Assembly (NCBI RefSeq): GCF_900105475.1
Contig: NZ_LT629777.1
Coordinates: 3,472,001-3,536,000, forward strand
DNA from: Pseudomonas asplenii
Lineage (GTDB): Bacteria > Pseudomonadota > Gammaproteobacteria > Pseudomonadales > Pseudomonadaceae
Direction of reading: 5' to 3'
Length of the DNA: 64,000 nt
Part shown: one piece after another, positions 29,101 to 37,820 of the stretch
Layout: every line of letters starts with the position of its first letter
Numbering within the stretch: position 1 is the stretch's first letter
Notes under the pieces: model-generated
What the model was told of the DNA's origin: nothing
What the model saw: only the letters and a program-made list of their open reading frames with translations
Databases searched by the model: none
Program-made: the position numbers and the translations under genes

Positions 29101-29502
29101 ATGACCGCCATCGCTCGCCTCACCCTGTTAACGCTGGTCCTGGGGTTGAGCGCCTGTACGGTCCATCGCCCGTCGACACCGACGGGCCCGACGATCCCAC
29201 CGTCCGGTCCAGCGACCCAACCCTATCCCCCGAGCACGCCGACTACACCGGGCAAGCCGATCCCGCCGGCCAAGCCTCGCCCGAGTACCTCGGCGACCTT
29301 CGCCCCACCGCCAGGCGGTAGCAGCCACTGGGACGGACAGATGGGTGTGTATGTGCTCGATAGCCAGCCGAACACCTTCTACCGCCAACGTACCTACTAT
29401 CGCTGGGACAACGGCTGGAGTCGCTCGATCAGCCCCAACGGGCCGTGGGAAGAAACCGACATCCACGGCGTGCCCCCAGGGTTGGGCAAGCAGTTCCAGT
29501 AG
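29101..29502 (+). CDS. Small proline-rich lipoprotein of unknown function
   Basis: The protein has 133 residues. A signal peptide with lipobox LSAC puts the lipidated Cys near residue 19, followed by a Pro/Thr/Ser-rich tether (about 22-75) and a small Tyr/Trp-rich domain (YVLDSQPNTFYRQRTYYRWDNGW). It is not a family I can name. It may be transcribed with the ccm genes. Its TAG stop is within the first bases of the following REP pair. Confidence 0.8.
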   Translation: MTAIARLTLLTLVLGLSACTVHRPSTPTGPTIPPSGPATQPYPPSTPTTPGKPIPPAKPRPSTSATFAPPPGGSSHWDGQMGVYVLDSQPNTFYRQRTYYRWDNGWSRSISPNGPWEETDIHGVPPGLGKQFQ

Positions 29503-29593
29503 GAGCGCGGCTTGCCGGCGAACCGCCAAAGGCGGCCATTCACCGCCGGAGGGCGTCAGTGAGTACGCCTTCGCGGGCGAGTCAGGTTCCTAC
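29499..29593 (+). repeat. REP pair (REPIN) after the lipoprotein gene
   Basis: The left arm starts GTAGGAGCGCGGCTTGCCGG and the right arm runs TTCGCGGGCGAGTCAGG then TTCCTAC, facing each other with a hairpin-rich middle (CCGCC..GGCGG). The outer GTAGGA/TTCCTAC ends mirror each other. The TAG stop of the lipoprotein gene (29500-29502) is inside the left end. Confidence 0.7.
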
Positions 29594-29614
29594 AGGGCTG
29601 AGGATCTGATTCTT

Positions 29615-29715
29615 GATCGTTCCCACGCTCTGCTTGGGAACGCAGCCCATGACGCTCTGCGTCACAAGTGCGGACGCTGAGCCTCCAGAGAGGCATGCGG
29701 AGCTTGGGAACGATC
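29615..29715 (+). repeat. 101-bp palindromic Pseudomonas intergenic repeat
   Basis: The ends GATCGTTCCCA (29615-29625) and TGGGAACGATC (29705-29715) are perfect 11-base inverted copies. Inside are smaller hairpins, such as TGACGC..GCGTCA and GGACGC.. The sequence resembles a repeat I know from P. fluorescens-type genomes (GTTCCCACGCTC..GAGCGTGGGAAC). It carries no open reading frame. Confidence 0.75.
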
Positions 29716-29740
29716 GGTGGTAGACGGGCGTCTCCCACCG
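29715..29740 (-). terminator. Stem-loop after sbp
   Basis: CGGTGG-T-AGACG-GG-CGTCT-C-CCACCG is an almost perfect palindrome 13 bases past the sbp stop. It abuts the 101-bp repeat. There is no T-tract, so its role as terminator is tentative. Confidence 0.45.
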
Positions 29741-29753
29741 AGGAGATTTCTGT

Positions 29754-30749
29754 TTACTTGCCGTAGATCTGGTCGAACACGCCACCGTCATTGAAGTGGG
29801 TCTTCTGCACGGTGCGCCAGTCGCCGAAGGTCTTCTCGACCGAGAGGAAGTCGACTTTCGGGAAACGGTCGGTGAACTTGGCCAGCACCTTCGGATCACG
29901 CGGACGCAGGTAGTTCGCCGCAGCGATTTCCTGGCCTTCAGGCGACCACAGGTACTTCAGGTATTCCTCGGCTACTGCACGGCTGCCTTTCTTGTCGACC
30001 ACCTTGTCGACCACGCTCACCGGCGGCTCGGCCTCGGCGGAAACGCTTGGGTAGATCACTTCGAACTGGTCGCGACCGAACTCGCGGGCAATCATTTCCG
30101 CTTCGTTCTCGAAGGTCACCAGCACGTCGCCGATCTGGTTGGTCATGAACGTGGTGGTCGCGGCGCGGCCACCGGTATCCAGGACTGGCACCTGCTTGAA
30201 CAGCTTGCCGACAAAGTCCTTGGCCTTGTTCTCGTCGCCGCCGTTCTTCAGCACATAGCCCCACGCCGACAGGTAGGTGTAGCGACCGTTACCCGAGGTC
30301 TTGGGGTTCGGCACGACCACCTGCACGCCTTCCTTGAGCAGATCCGGCCAGTCCTTCAGCGCCTTGGGGTTGCCCTTGCGCACGATGAACACGGTGGCCG
30401 AGGTGAATGGCGCGCTGTTGTTCGGCAGTCGGGTGACCCAGTTGTCCGGCACCAGCTTGCCGTTGTCCGCCAGGGCATTGATGTCGGTCGCCATGTTCAT
30501 GGTGATCACGTCCGCCGGCAGACCGTCGATAACCGCGCGGGCCTGTTTGCTGGAACCGCCGAAGGACATCTGGAGGGTGACGTTTTCGTTGTGCTCGGCC
30601 TGCCAGTGCTTCTGGAAGGCGCTGTTGTAGTCCTTGTAGAAGTCACGCATGACGTCATAGGAAACGTTCAGCAGGGTCGGGGCGGCCTGGGCGATACCGG
30701 CAAAGGCCAGGCCAGCGGCCAGGAGCGAGGCGCCAAAGAGTTTTTTCAC
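29754..30749 (-). CDS. sbp: Periplasmic sulfate-binding protein
   Basis: The protein has 331 residues from GTG 30749. The signal peptide KKLFGASLLAAGLAFAGIAQA is followed by the mature Sbp/CysP family (LLNVSYDVMRDFYKDYN, later PKTSGNGRYTYL). It binds sulfate for an ABC importer; the CysTWA genes are not here. GTG 30749 has AAGGA about 7 bases before it; the longer frame to 30794 adds residues that do not form part of the signal peptide. Confidence 0.92.
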   Translation of the reverse strand: MKKLFGASLLAAGLAFAGIAQAAPTLLNVSYDVMRDFYKDYNSAFQKHWQAEHNENVTLQMSFGGSSKQARAVIDGLPADVITMNMATDINALADNGKLVPDNWVTRLPNNSAPFTSATVFIVRKGNPKALKDWPDLLKEGVQVVVPNPKTSGNGRYTYLSAWGYVLKNGGDENKAKDFVGKLFKQVPVLDTGGRAATTTFMTNQIGDVLVTFENEAEMIAREFGRDQFEVIYPSVSAEAEPPVSVVDKVVDKKGSRAVAEEYLKYLWSPEGQEIAAANYLRPRDPKVLAKFTDRFPKVDFLSVEKTFGDWRTVQKTHFNDGGVFDQIYGK

Positions 30750-30841
30750 TGCGCATTCCTTGTTCGAGTTAGAGAGAGGGCAATTTGCCAGCAACTATAA
30801 CGGTGCGGGCATAGTCGCTAAAAGATTAAAAAGTACTTTGC

Positions 30842-31666
30842 TTATTCCTGTTTTTTGAAAAGCGCATTGCCACAACGCGAGCAAAAAGAGGCCTCGGACT
30901 CATGGTTGTTTTTCTGGCACACCGGGCACGGGTGCCTGAGCTGTTCACCGCGCATGGCGGTGGCCAGTTCGGCGGTGAAGATCCCGGTGGGCACGGCGAT
31001 GATCGAGTAGCCGGTGATCATCACCAGCGATGAAATGATCTGCCCCAGCACGGTCTTGGGCACGATATCGCCATAGCCGACCGTGGTCAGGGTGACGATC
31101 GCCCAGTAGATCCCCTTGGGAATGCTGGTAAAGCCATGTTCGGGCCCTTCGATCACATACATCAGGGTGCCGAACACGGTCACCAGGGTGCAGACGCCAA
31201 ACAGGAACACCAGGATCTTCTGTTTGCTGCCCCGCAGGGCATCGAGCAGGTAGTGGGCCTGCTTGAGATAGGGCGCGAGCTTGAGCACGCGGAAGATCCG
31301 CAACATGCGGATGATGCGGATGATCAGCAGGTACTGGGCATCGCTGTAGTACAGCGCGAGGATCCCGGGGACGATCGCCAGCAGGTCCACCAGCCCGTAA
31401 AAGCTGAAGGCATAACGCAACGGGCGTGGCGAGCAGTAGAGGCGTACCAGGTACTCGACCGCGAAGATCAGGGTGAAGCCCCATTCGATCCCGGCCAGCA
31501 GGCCAGCGAAGTTCTGGTGGATGCTTTCGATGCTGTCCAGGACCACCGTTATCAGGCTGGCGAGGATGATCAGCAGGAGGATCTTGTCGAAACGCCGGCC
31601 GGCGGCGGTGTCGGTTTGAAAAACCATGACATAGAGCCGTTGGCGCCAGTCGTTGTTGCTGTTCAT
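30842..31666 (-). CDS. Voltage-gated potassium channel-like protein with C-terminal zinc ribbon
   Basis: The protein has 274 residues and six membrane segments. An Arg-rich S4-like stretch (LLIIRIIRMLRIFRVLKL) and a pore loop with the K+ filter TVGYGD are visible. The C-terminus has two CxxC pairs (CPVC ... CSRC), a likely zinc ribbon. A role in potassium flux or membrane potential is inferred from the filter. It stands alone between sbp and glxR. Confidence 0.88.
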   Translation of the reverse strand: MNSNNDWRQRLYVMVFQTDTAAGRRFDKILLLIILASLITVVLDSIESIHQNFAGLLAGIEWGFTLIFAVEYLVRLYCSPRPLRYAFSFYGLVDLLAIVPGILALYYSDAQYLLIIRIIRMLRIFRVLKLAPYLKQAHYLLDALRGSKQKILVFLFGVCTLVTVFGTLMYVIEGPEHGFTSIPKGIYWAIVTLTTVGYGDIVPKTVLGQIISSLVMITGYSIIAVPTGIFTAELATAMRGEQLRHPCPVCQKNNHESEASFCSRCGNALFKKQE

Positions 31667-31805
31667 GAGGTGTTGCCCAAGTGATGGATGGCGTCAGCGT
31701 GGGGCAAGGGCGAGCAATCCGCAAGCTGGGGCGAGCGCATGAGATTTCAGTCGTGCCTGGGGGGCAGGGGCCTGCTCTCGCAGGGCGCCTGCCGGGAAAG
31801 CGGTA

Positions 31806-32696
31806 TCACTGATCGCGAATCGAGAAGTTGGCCATATGTTCCAGCCCCCGGATCAGCGCCGAATGGTCCCAGTTGCCGCCACCGATGGCCGCGCAGGTGC
31901 TGAACACCTGTTGGGTGTTGGCGGTATTGGGCAGGTTGATGCCCAGTTCACGGGCACCGGCCAGCGCCAGGTTGAGGTCCTTCTGGTGCAGGTTGATGCG
32001 AAAGCCCGGGTCGAAAGTGCCCTTGATCATGCGCTCGCCGTGAACCTCGAGGATTTTCGACGAGGCAAAACCGCCCATCAGTGCTTCGCGGACCTTGGCC
32101 GGGTCGGCGCCGTTCTTCGCCGCAAACAGCAGCGCTTCGGCCACTGCCTGGATATTCAGGGCGACGATGATCTGGTTCGCCACCTTGGCGGTCTGGCCAT
32201 CGCCATTGGCACCGACCAGGGTGATGTTCCTGCCCATGCTCTGGAACAGCGGCAAGGCGCGGGCGAAGGCCTGGCTGTCGCCGCCGACCATGATACTCAG
32301 CGTCGCGGCCTTGGCCCCGACTTCGCCACCGGACACCGGCGCATCGAGGTACTGCGCGCCTTTTTCGCTGATCTTCGCGGCGAAGGCCTTGGTGGCGGTC
32401 GGTGAGATCGAACTCATGTCGATGACGATCTTGCCCGGGCCGACGCCGGCGGCAATCCCGTCGGCGCGAAACAGCACATCTTCCACCTGCGGCGTGTCGG
32501 GCACCATGACGATGATGAACTCGGCTTCCTGGGCGACTTCCCTCGGGCTGCCCAGGGCCACGGCACCGGCGTCGACCAGGTCGGCCGGGGCGTTGGCGTG
32601 GTGCTCGGAGAGGAACAGGCTGTGGCCTGCCTTCTGCAGGTTCGCAGCCATGGGGTGGCCCATGATGCCGGTGCCGATGAAACCGATTTTAGCCAT
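31806..32696 (-). CDS. glxR: Tartronate semialdehyde reductase (2-hydroxy-3-oxopropionate reductase)
   Basis: The protein has 296 residues. The N-terminal NAD(P) site IGFIGTGIMGHPMA, the DAPVSGGEVGA substrate loop and the catalytic Lys region (GQTAKVANQI) belong to the beta-hydroxyacid dehydrogenase family. It reduces tartronate semialdehyde from Gcl to glycerate. Start ATG 32696 puts the nucleotide-binding strand at the N-terminus. It is last in gcl-hyi-glxR. The ttuD and pykF genes that often follow in Pseudomonas are absent here. Confidence 0.93.
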   Translation of the reverse strand: MAKIGFIGTGIMGHPMAANLQKAGHSLFLSEHHANAPADLVDAGAVALGSPREVAQEAEFIIVMVPDTPQVEDVLFRADGIAAGVGPGKIVIDMSSISPTATKAFAAKISEKGAQYLDAPVSGGEVGAKAATLSIMVGGDSQAFARALPLFQSMGRNITLVGANGDGQTAKVANQIIVALNIQAVAEALLFAAKNGADPAKVREALMGGFASSKILEVHGERMIKGTFDPGFRINLHQKDLNLALAGARELGINLPNTANTQQVFSTCAAIGGGNWDHSALIRGLEHMANFSIRDQ

Positions 32697-32738
32697 GAGA
32701 AGATCCTCTTGTCGCATGTGTCAAAGGAGGGGATGTGT

Positions 32739-33521
32739 TCAGATCGCGTTGTGGCTTTTCAACCAGCTCAGCCCGGCCTCGGTAGTGGTCAGCGGCTTGT
32801 ATTCGCAGCCGATCCAGCCCGGATAGCCAATGCGGTCCAGGTGCTCGAACAGGAAGCGGTAGTTGATTTCGCCGGTGCCCGGCTCGTGGCGGCCCGGGTT
32901 GTCGGCGAGTTGGACATGATTGATTTCGCCCAGGTGATCGCTCAGGGTCCGGGCCAGATCGCCCTCCATGATTTGCATGTGGTAGATGTCGTATTGCAGG
33001 AACAGGTTGGCCCTGCCGACCTGCTCGCGAATCGACAGGGCCTGGGCTGTGGTGTTCAGGTAGAAACCGGGAATGTCACGGGTGTTGATCGCTTCCATCA
33101 CCATTCTGATGCCGGCGGCCTGGAGCTTGTCGGCGGCGTACCTGAGGTTCTCGACCAGGGTCTCCTCCAGGAAGGCCTCATCGAAACCCGGCGGGCGAAT
33201 CCCGGCCAGGCAGTTGATCTGGGTATTGCCCAGTACCTGCGCATAGGCGATGGCCAGCTCGACCCCACCACGGAATTCCGCGACGCGGTCCGGGTGGCAG
33301 GCGATGCCACGCTCACCCTTGGCCCAGTCGCCGGCAGGCAGGTTGAACAGCACCTGCGTGAGGCCATGGGTGTCGAGTTGTGCCTTGATCTCGGCAGAGC
33401 TGAAGTCATACGGGAACAGGTATTCCACGCCCGTGAACCCGGCATCGGCAGCAGCCTTGAAGCGGGCGAGGAAATCCTGTTCGGTGAACAGCATGGAGAG
33501 GTTGGCGGCAAAACGTGGCAT
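32739..33521 (-). CDS. hyi: Hydroxypyruvate isomerase
   Basis: The protein has 260 residues, the normal Hyi length, with a TIM-barrel fold of the AP endonuclease 2 family. Conserved parts include GVEYLFPYDF, CLAGIRPPG and VQLADNPGRHEPGTGEI, with metal-binding Glu, His and Asp. It interconverts hydroxypyruvate and tartronate semialdehyde. ATG 33521 is chosen; the frame extends to 33857 only inside gcl. Confidence 0.94.
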   Translation of the reverse strand: MPRFAANLSMLFTEQDFLARFKAAADAGFTGVEYLFPYDFSSAEIKAQLDTHGLTQVLFNLPAGDWAKGERGIACHPDRVAEFRGGVELAIAYAQVLGNTQINCLAGIRPPGFDEAFLEETLVENLRYAADKLQAAGIRMVMEAINTRDIPGFYLNTTAQALSIREQVGRANLFLQYDIYHMQIMEGDLARTLSDHLGEINHVQLADNPGRHEPGTGEINYRFLFEHLDRIGYPGWIGCEYKPLTTTEAGLSWLKSHNAI

Positions 33522-33550
33522 GGCGGTCTCCGGTGGAAATATGGCAGGTG

Positions 33551-35326
33551 TCAGTCGAGCAGCGAGATGGCGGTGGGGGCGTCGTTGCCGACCAGGGCCA
33601 GGTCCTCGAACTCGTTGATGGCGTTGATCTCGGTGCCCATGGAAATGTTGGTCACGCGTTCGAGGATGATTTCGACGACGACCGGTACCTTGAACATTTC
33701 CATCAGTTCCTGAGCCTGGCGCAGCGCCGGCTGGATCTGGTCCGGCTCGAATACGCGCAGGGCCTTGCAGCCCAGGCCTTCGGCGACGGCCACATGGTCC
33801 ACGCCGTAGCCGTTGAGCTGCGGCGCGTTGAGGTTGTCGAAGGACAACTGCACGCAATAGTCCATGTCGAAGCCGCGCTGGGCCTGGCGGATCAGCCCCA
33901 GGTAGGCGTTGTTCACCACCACGTGGATGTATGGCAGCTTGAACTGCGCCCCCACTGCCAGCTCCTCGATCATGAACTGGAAGTCATAGTCGCCCGACAG
34001 CGCCACCACCTTGCGCTGCGGGTCGGCCTTGACCACCCCGAGCGCGGCCGGAATGGTCCAGCCCAGGGGGCCGGCCTGGCCGCAGTTGATCCAGTGGCGC
34101 GGTTTGTAGACGTGCAGGAACTGTGCACCGGCGATCTGTGACAGACCGATGGTGCTGACGTAGCAGGTGTCCTTGCCGAACACCTGGTTCATCTCTTCGT
34201 AGACGCGCTGCGGCTTGACCGGCACGTTGTCGAAGTGGGTCTTGCGCTGCAGGCTGGCCTTGCGCTGCTGGCAATCCTGGAGCCAGGCGCTGCGATTCTT
34301 CAGTTTGCCGGCGGCCTGCCATTCGCGAGCCACGTCGATGAACACCGTCAGTGCCGAGGCCGCGTCGGAGACGATGCCCAGGTCCGGGGTGAATACCCGG
34401 CCGATCTGGGTCGGTTCGATATCGACATGAATGAACTTGCGGCCCTCGGTGTAGACCTCGACCGAACCGGTGTGGCGGTTGGCCCAGCGGTTGCCGATGC
34501 CCAGTACCAGGTCGGATTTGAGCAAGGTGGCATTGCCATAGCGGTGCGAGGTCTGCAGGCCGACCATGCCGACCATCAACGGGTGATCGTCGGGCAGGCT
34601 ACCCCAGCCCATCAGGGTCGGGATCACCGGGATGCCAGTCAGTTCGGCGAACTCCACCAGCAGTTCACTGGCGTCGGCATTGATGATCCCGCCGCCGGCC
34701 ACCAGCAGCGGTCGTTCGGCCTGGTCGAGCAGGGCCAGGGCCTTTTCCACCTGAATCCGGGTAGCGCTGGGCTTGACCAGCGGTAGTGGCTGGTAGGCGT
34801 CGATATCGAACTCGATCTCGGCCATCTGCACGTCGAACGGCAGATCGATCAGCACCGGGCCAGGGCGGCCCGAGCGCATTTCATGAAAGGCTTTCTGAAA
34901 GGCGTAGGGCACCTGGCCCGGCTCCAGCACGGTGGTCGCCCATTTGGTCACCGGCTTGACGATGCTGGTGATGTCCACGGCCTGGAAGTCTTCCTTGTGC
35001 AGTCGAGCGCGCGGCGCCTGGCCGGTGATGCAGAGGGTCGGAATCGAGTCGGCGCTGGCACTGTACAGACCGGTGACCATGTCAGTCCCGGCCGGTCCCG
35101 AGGTGCCGATACAGACGCCGATGTTGCCGGCCCGGGTCCGGGTATAACCCTCGGCCATGTGCGAGGCACCTTCAACGTGACGAGCGAGGACATGATCGAT
35201 GCCGCCGACCTTTTGCAGTGCCGAATAAAGCGGGTTGATTGCGGCCCCGGGTATGCCGAACGCGGTATCGACGCCTTCGCGACGCATCACCAGCACTGCT
35301 GCTTCAATTGCTCTCATTTTGCTCAT
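33551..35326 (-). CDS. gcl: Glyoxylate carboligase (tartronate-semialdehyde synthase)
   Basis: The protein has 591 residues of the ThDP-dependent carboligase family, with [11 protein letters not shown] near the start and [11 protein letters not shown] in the cofactor/metal motif. The catalytic Glu of other ThDP enzymes is replaced by Val in Gcl; here GIPGAA with V ([11 protein letters not shown]) fits. It joins two glyoxylates into tartronate semialdehyde and CO2. ATG 35326 is used. Upstream codons run through the TTGTATACAA operator and are not coding. Confidence 0.95.
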   Translation of the reverse strand: MSKMRAIEAAVLVMRREGVDTAFGIPGAAINPLYSALQKVGGIDHVLARHVEGASHMAEGYTRTRAGNIGVCIGTSGPAGTDMVTGLYSASADSIPTLCITGQAPRARLHKEDFQAVDITSIVKPVTKWATTVLEPGQVPYAFQKAFHEMRSGRPGPVLIDLPFDVQMAEIEFDIDAYQPLPLVKPSATRIQVEKALALLDQAERPLLVAGGGIINADASELLVEFAELTGIPVIPTLMGWGSLPDDHPLMVGMVGLQTSHRYGNATLLKSDLVLGIGNRWANRHTGSVEVYTEGRKFIHVDIEPTQIGRVFTPDLGIVSDAASALTVFIDVAREWQAAGKLKNRSAWLQDCQQRKASLQRKTHFDNVPVKPQRVYEEMNQVFGKDTCYVSTIGLSQIAGAQFLHVYKPRHWINCGQAGPLGWTIPAALGVVKADPQRKVVALSGDYDFQFMIEELAVGAQFKLPYIHVVVNNAYLGLIRQAQRGFDMDYCVQLSFDNLNAPQLNGYGVDHVAVAEGLGCKALRVFEPDQIQPALRQAQELMEMFKVPVVVEIILERVTNISMGTEINAINEFEDLALVGNDAPTAISLLD

Positions 35327-35352
35327 TTTTTTGCGCCTATTAATTTTTGTAA

Positions 35353-35406
35353 TTGTATACAAGTTTAGCTTGTCTGAGTGTATTCATGGCGAATGGCGGA
35401 GGTCAA
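35353..35406 (-). promoter_or_regulatory. gcl promoter with TTGTATACAA operator
   Basis: On the minus strand TTGACC (35406-35401), 18 bases, TACACT (35382-35377), then the perfect palindrome TTGTATACAA (35362-35353), 27 bases before the gcl ATG. The operator would sit just after the transcription start, a usual place for a repressor. The 264-base gcl/GlcG gap is strongly AT-rich compared with its surroundings. Confidence 0.6.
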
Positions 35407-35490
35407 TCCATTTTCTTGAATCGATCCGGGTTTCGGGTGGGCCGAGTAAAATCGGGGTTTTTCCAGTTTATCGGTCGTTTTATGTTTTTA

Positions 35491-35500
35491 ATGTATACAA
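35491..35500 (+). promoter_or_regulatory. Second GTATAC operator-like site, near the GlcG/HbpS gene
   Basis: ATGTATACAA differs from the gcl palindrome at one base. It lies 91 bases before the GlcG-like gene start. No clear -35/-10 pair was found next to it. Confidence 0.45.
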
Positions 35501-35590
35501 AAATATTAATTATTGTGTTCTATTATTTGTGCGAAAATTCTCTCGCGAGGGGCGCAAAAACGCTTCAAAACAATAATGAGGACGGCCCCC

Positions 35591-36031
35591 ATGGGCGCTT
35601 TAACCTTGCAAGTCGCGGTCAGCCTGGCCGGCCAGGCGATTGCTGCGGGACGGACGATTTCGGCGGCGCCGCTGGCCATTGCGGTGCTTGATGGTGGTGG
35701 TCATCTGGTGACCTTGCAGCGTGAGGACGGCGCCAGCCTGCTGCGTCCGCAGATTGCCATCGGCAAGGCCTGGGGGGCGATTGCCCTCGGCAAGGGTTCA
35801 CGCCTGCTCGCGCTGGATGCACAGCAGCGACCGGCGTTCATCGCGGCCTTGAATAGTCTGCGGCAGGGCAGCGTGGTGCCGGCACCGGGTGGAGTGCTGA
35901 TTCGCGATCAGGCCGGACAGGTGCTGGGGGCGATGGGTATCAGTGGTGATACCTCGGATATCGACGAGCAGTGTGCGATCCGTGCGATCGAGGCGCTGGG
36001 GCTGATGGCGGATGCCGGGGTGTCAGCCTGA
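35591..36031 (+). CDS. GlcG/HbpS-family protein
   Basis: The protein has 146 residues of the HbpS/GlcG (DUF336) fold, with typical LAIAVLDGGGHLVTLQREDGASLLRPQIAIGKAWGA. Family members include a haem-binding protein and glycolate-locus GlcG of unknown role. It is divergent from gcl across shared operators, suggesting a role linked to glyoxylate or glycolate use. ATG 35591 has GAGGA 8 bases upstream and is preferred to ATG 35576. Confidence 0.83.
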   Translation: MGALTLQVAVSLAGQAIAAGRTISAAPLAIAVLDGGGHLVTLQREDGASLLRPQIAIGKAWGAIALGKGSRLLALDAQQRPAFIAALNSLRQGSVVPAPGGVLIRDQAGQVLGAMGISGDTSDIDEQCAIRAIEALGLMADAGVSA

Positions 36032-36066
36032 TTGGGGGGCTTGCCCGCGAACAGGAGCGCCTCGAT

Positions 36067-36675
36067 TTACCGGTCGGGCTCGCAGCCCTTGAGCACCAGG
36101 CGCACGATGGTCTGTGTCGCGGCTTCGTAGTCGGTTTCATCGAGCTTGGCCTTGCCGGTGATCGCTGAGATCTGCCAGTCGAAGTCGGCATAGGTCTGGG
36201 TCGCGGCCCAGATGGTGAACATCAGGTGGTGGGGGTCGACCGGGGCAATCTGGCCACGGTCGATCCAGCTCTGGATGCACGCGATATTGTGCCGCGCCTG
36301 GGCGTTGAGTTGCTCGACCAGATCAGGGCTCAGGTGCGGGGCACCGTGCATGATCTCGCTGGCGAACACCTTGGATGCCGCCGGCAGATCGCGGGAGATG
36401 CGAATCTTCGAGCGGATGTAGCCGGCCAACACCTGCGCGGGCACGCCGTCGGGATTGAAGGGCGTCGACGCCTGCAGGATCGGTTCGATGATGCTTTCCA
36501 GCACCTCGCGATAGAGGTTGTCCTTGGACTTGAAGTAGTAGTAGACGTTGGGCTTGGGCAGTCCGGCCCGGGCAGCGATGTCGCTGGTCTTGGTGGCAGC
36601 GAAGCCCTTGTCGGCGAACTCTTCACTGGCTGCGCGCAGAATCAGTTCTTTATTGCGTTCGCGGATGGTGCTCAT
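36067..36675 (-). CDS. TetR-family regulator, RutR-like
   Basis: The protein has 202 residues. The N-terminal HTH (TKTSDIAARAGLPKPNVYYYFKSKDNLYREVLESI) is followed by a ligand domain resembling RutR, the uracil/thymine sensor of E. coli. ATG 36675 is chosen; the longer frame to 36900 enters the next gene. Its location between gcl and nucleobase-catabolism genes makes a nucleobase-related ligand plausible, but this is inference. Confidence 0.85.
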   Translation of the reverse strand: MSTIRERNKELILRAASEEFADKGFAATKTSDIAARAGLPKPNVYYYFKSKDNLYREVLESIIEPILQASTPFNPDGVPAQVLAGYIRSKIRISRDLPAASKVFASEIMHGAPHLSPDLVEQLNAQARHNIACIQSWIDRGQIAPVDPHHLMFTIWAATQTYADFDWQISAITGKAKLDETDYEAATQTIVRLVLKGCEPDR

Positions 36676-36841
36676 AAACCAGGTTTTTCCTTGCCTGTCC
36701 GGGCGGTTCGGCATGGTAGCACCGGGTCTGCGACAGGCCAAGATTGCCCTGTCGCAGGCTCTGCGGCGCGCGCCACAACGGTTTTCTTCAATCCTTGGTG
36801 GGCAGCGAGAGCTTCCCTCAAGGTTGTCGTGATCGATGGGC

Positions 36842-37753
36842 TCAGCGCGGTTTGCGCACGGCCAGCAGGACGATCCCGCTGACCACGAGCAGGCCGCCAA
36901 TGATCTGCATATGGCTCAGCAACTGGTCGAGAATGAGCCAGCCGAACAGCAGGCTGGCAATCGGTTCGACGTTCATCACTGGCGCATTGCGCACGATGTC
37001 CAGGCGGCTCACGCAAATGAACAGCAATGAAAACGCCATGCCGTAGAGGAGTACCAGGCAACCCAGGGCCAGCCAGCCGGATGGCGCATTGGGCAGGCTG
37101 ACGCCACCGGGCAATAGCCCGCTCAGGCCGAGCAGGGCGGTGGTGCTGAACACCACCAGCAAGGTCAGCAGGCTGCGCACGCTGCCCCGGACCTGGGCCA
37201 GCTTGTGCTCGGTTATCCACAGGGCGCAGGCAAACACTGTGGCGCCGGCGAAGCCGAACAGTACGCCTTCCAGCCAGTGGGTTTGATCGGTGTTCTCGCC
37301 GCCCAGGCGGTGTGGCACATCCAGGGCGAACAGCAGACCGAGCAGAATCATGCCCATCAACAGCATGGCCTGTCGGCTCGGCGCACGGCCGCCCAACGCC
37401 CAGTTGAGCAGCACCAGCAGAATCGGCGCGGTGTTGCCCACCAGCAAGGCCAGGGCCACCGGAATCCGCGCCACGGCTGAATAGATACAGAAACTCTGGG
37501 TCGCGATCAGCACCCCCATCAGCAACTGCCAGCGCCAGGTGCCGGCATTCAGCCTGAGGCTTTCGCGTTGCCAGAACACCACGCCGACGAGGACCAGCAA
37601 GGTGATGCCGGAGCGACAGAGGATCGCCAGCAACAGGCCGGTGTCGTGGTCGAAGGCAATCCTTGCGGCGATGTGATTGCCAGCGAAGGCACAGGCGAGG
37701 GTGGCGAGAATCAGCACCGCGAGTGGGCGCGGCAAGGCAGGGGAAGTGGACAT
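36842..37753 (-). CDS. EamA/DMT-family inner-membrane transporter
   Basis: The protein has 303 residues and ten predicted membrane segments in two EamA repeats (for example LILATLACAFAGNHIAARIAF and SWLILDQLLSHMQIIGGLLVVSG near the end). It is a drug/metabolite exporter family member; the substrate is unknown. It lies upstream of the tetR gene on the same strand, with a 166-base gap. Confidence 0.85.
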   Translation of the reverse strand: MSTSPALPRPLAVLILATLACAFAGNHIAARIAFDHDTGLLLAILCRSGITLLVLVGVVFWQRESLRLNAGTWRWQLLMGVLIATQSFCIYSAVARIPVALALLVGNTAPILLVLLNWALGGRAPSRQAMLLMGMILLGLLFALDVPHRLGGENTDQTHWLEGVLFGFAGATVFACALWITEHKLAQVRGSVRSLLTLLVVFSTTALLGLSGLLPGGVSLPNAPSGWLALGCLVLLYGMAFSLLFICVSRLDIVRNAPVMNVEPIASLLFGWLILDQLLSHMQIIGGLLVVSGIVLLAVRKPR

Positions 37754-37820
37754 GGCAGACGGTTTTCCTTCACCGAAAATGCAGAGCCGCCAACCTCGGC
37801 GGCTCTTGGAAACAGCGGGG

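Noticed and set aside
33522..33857. N-terminal extension of hyi
   Set aside because: It lies inside gcl on the same strand in another frame; Hyi is normally about 260 residues.
35327..35362. TTG start for gcl within the operator
   Set aside because: The added residues ([11 protein letters not shown]) are not part of Gcl, and the bases form a palindromic operator.
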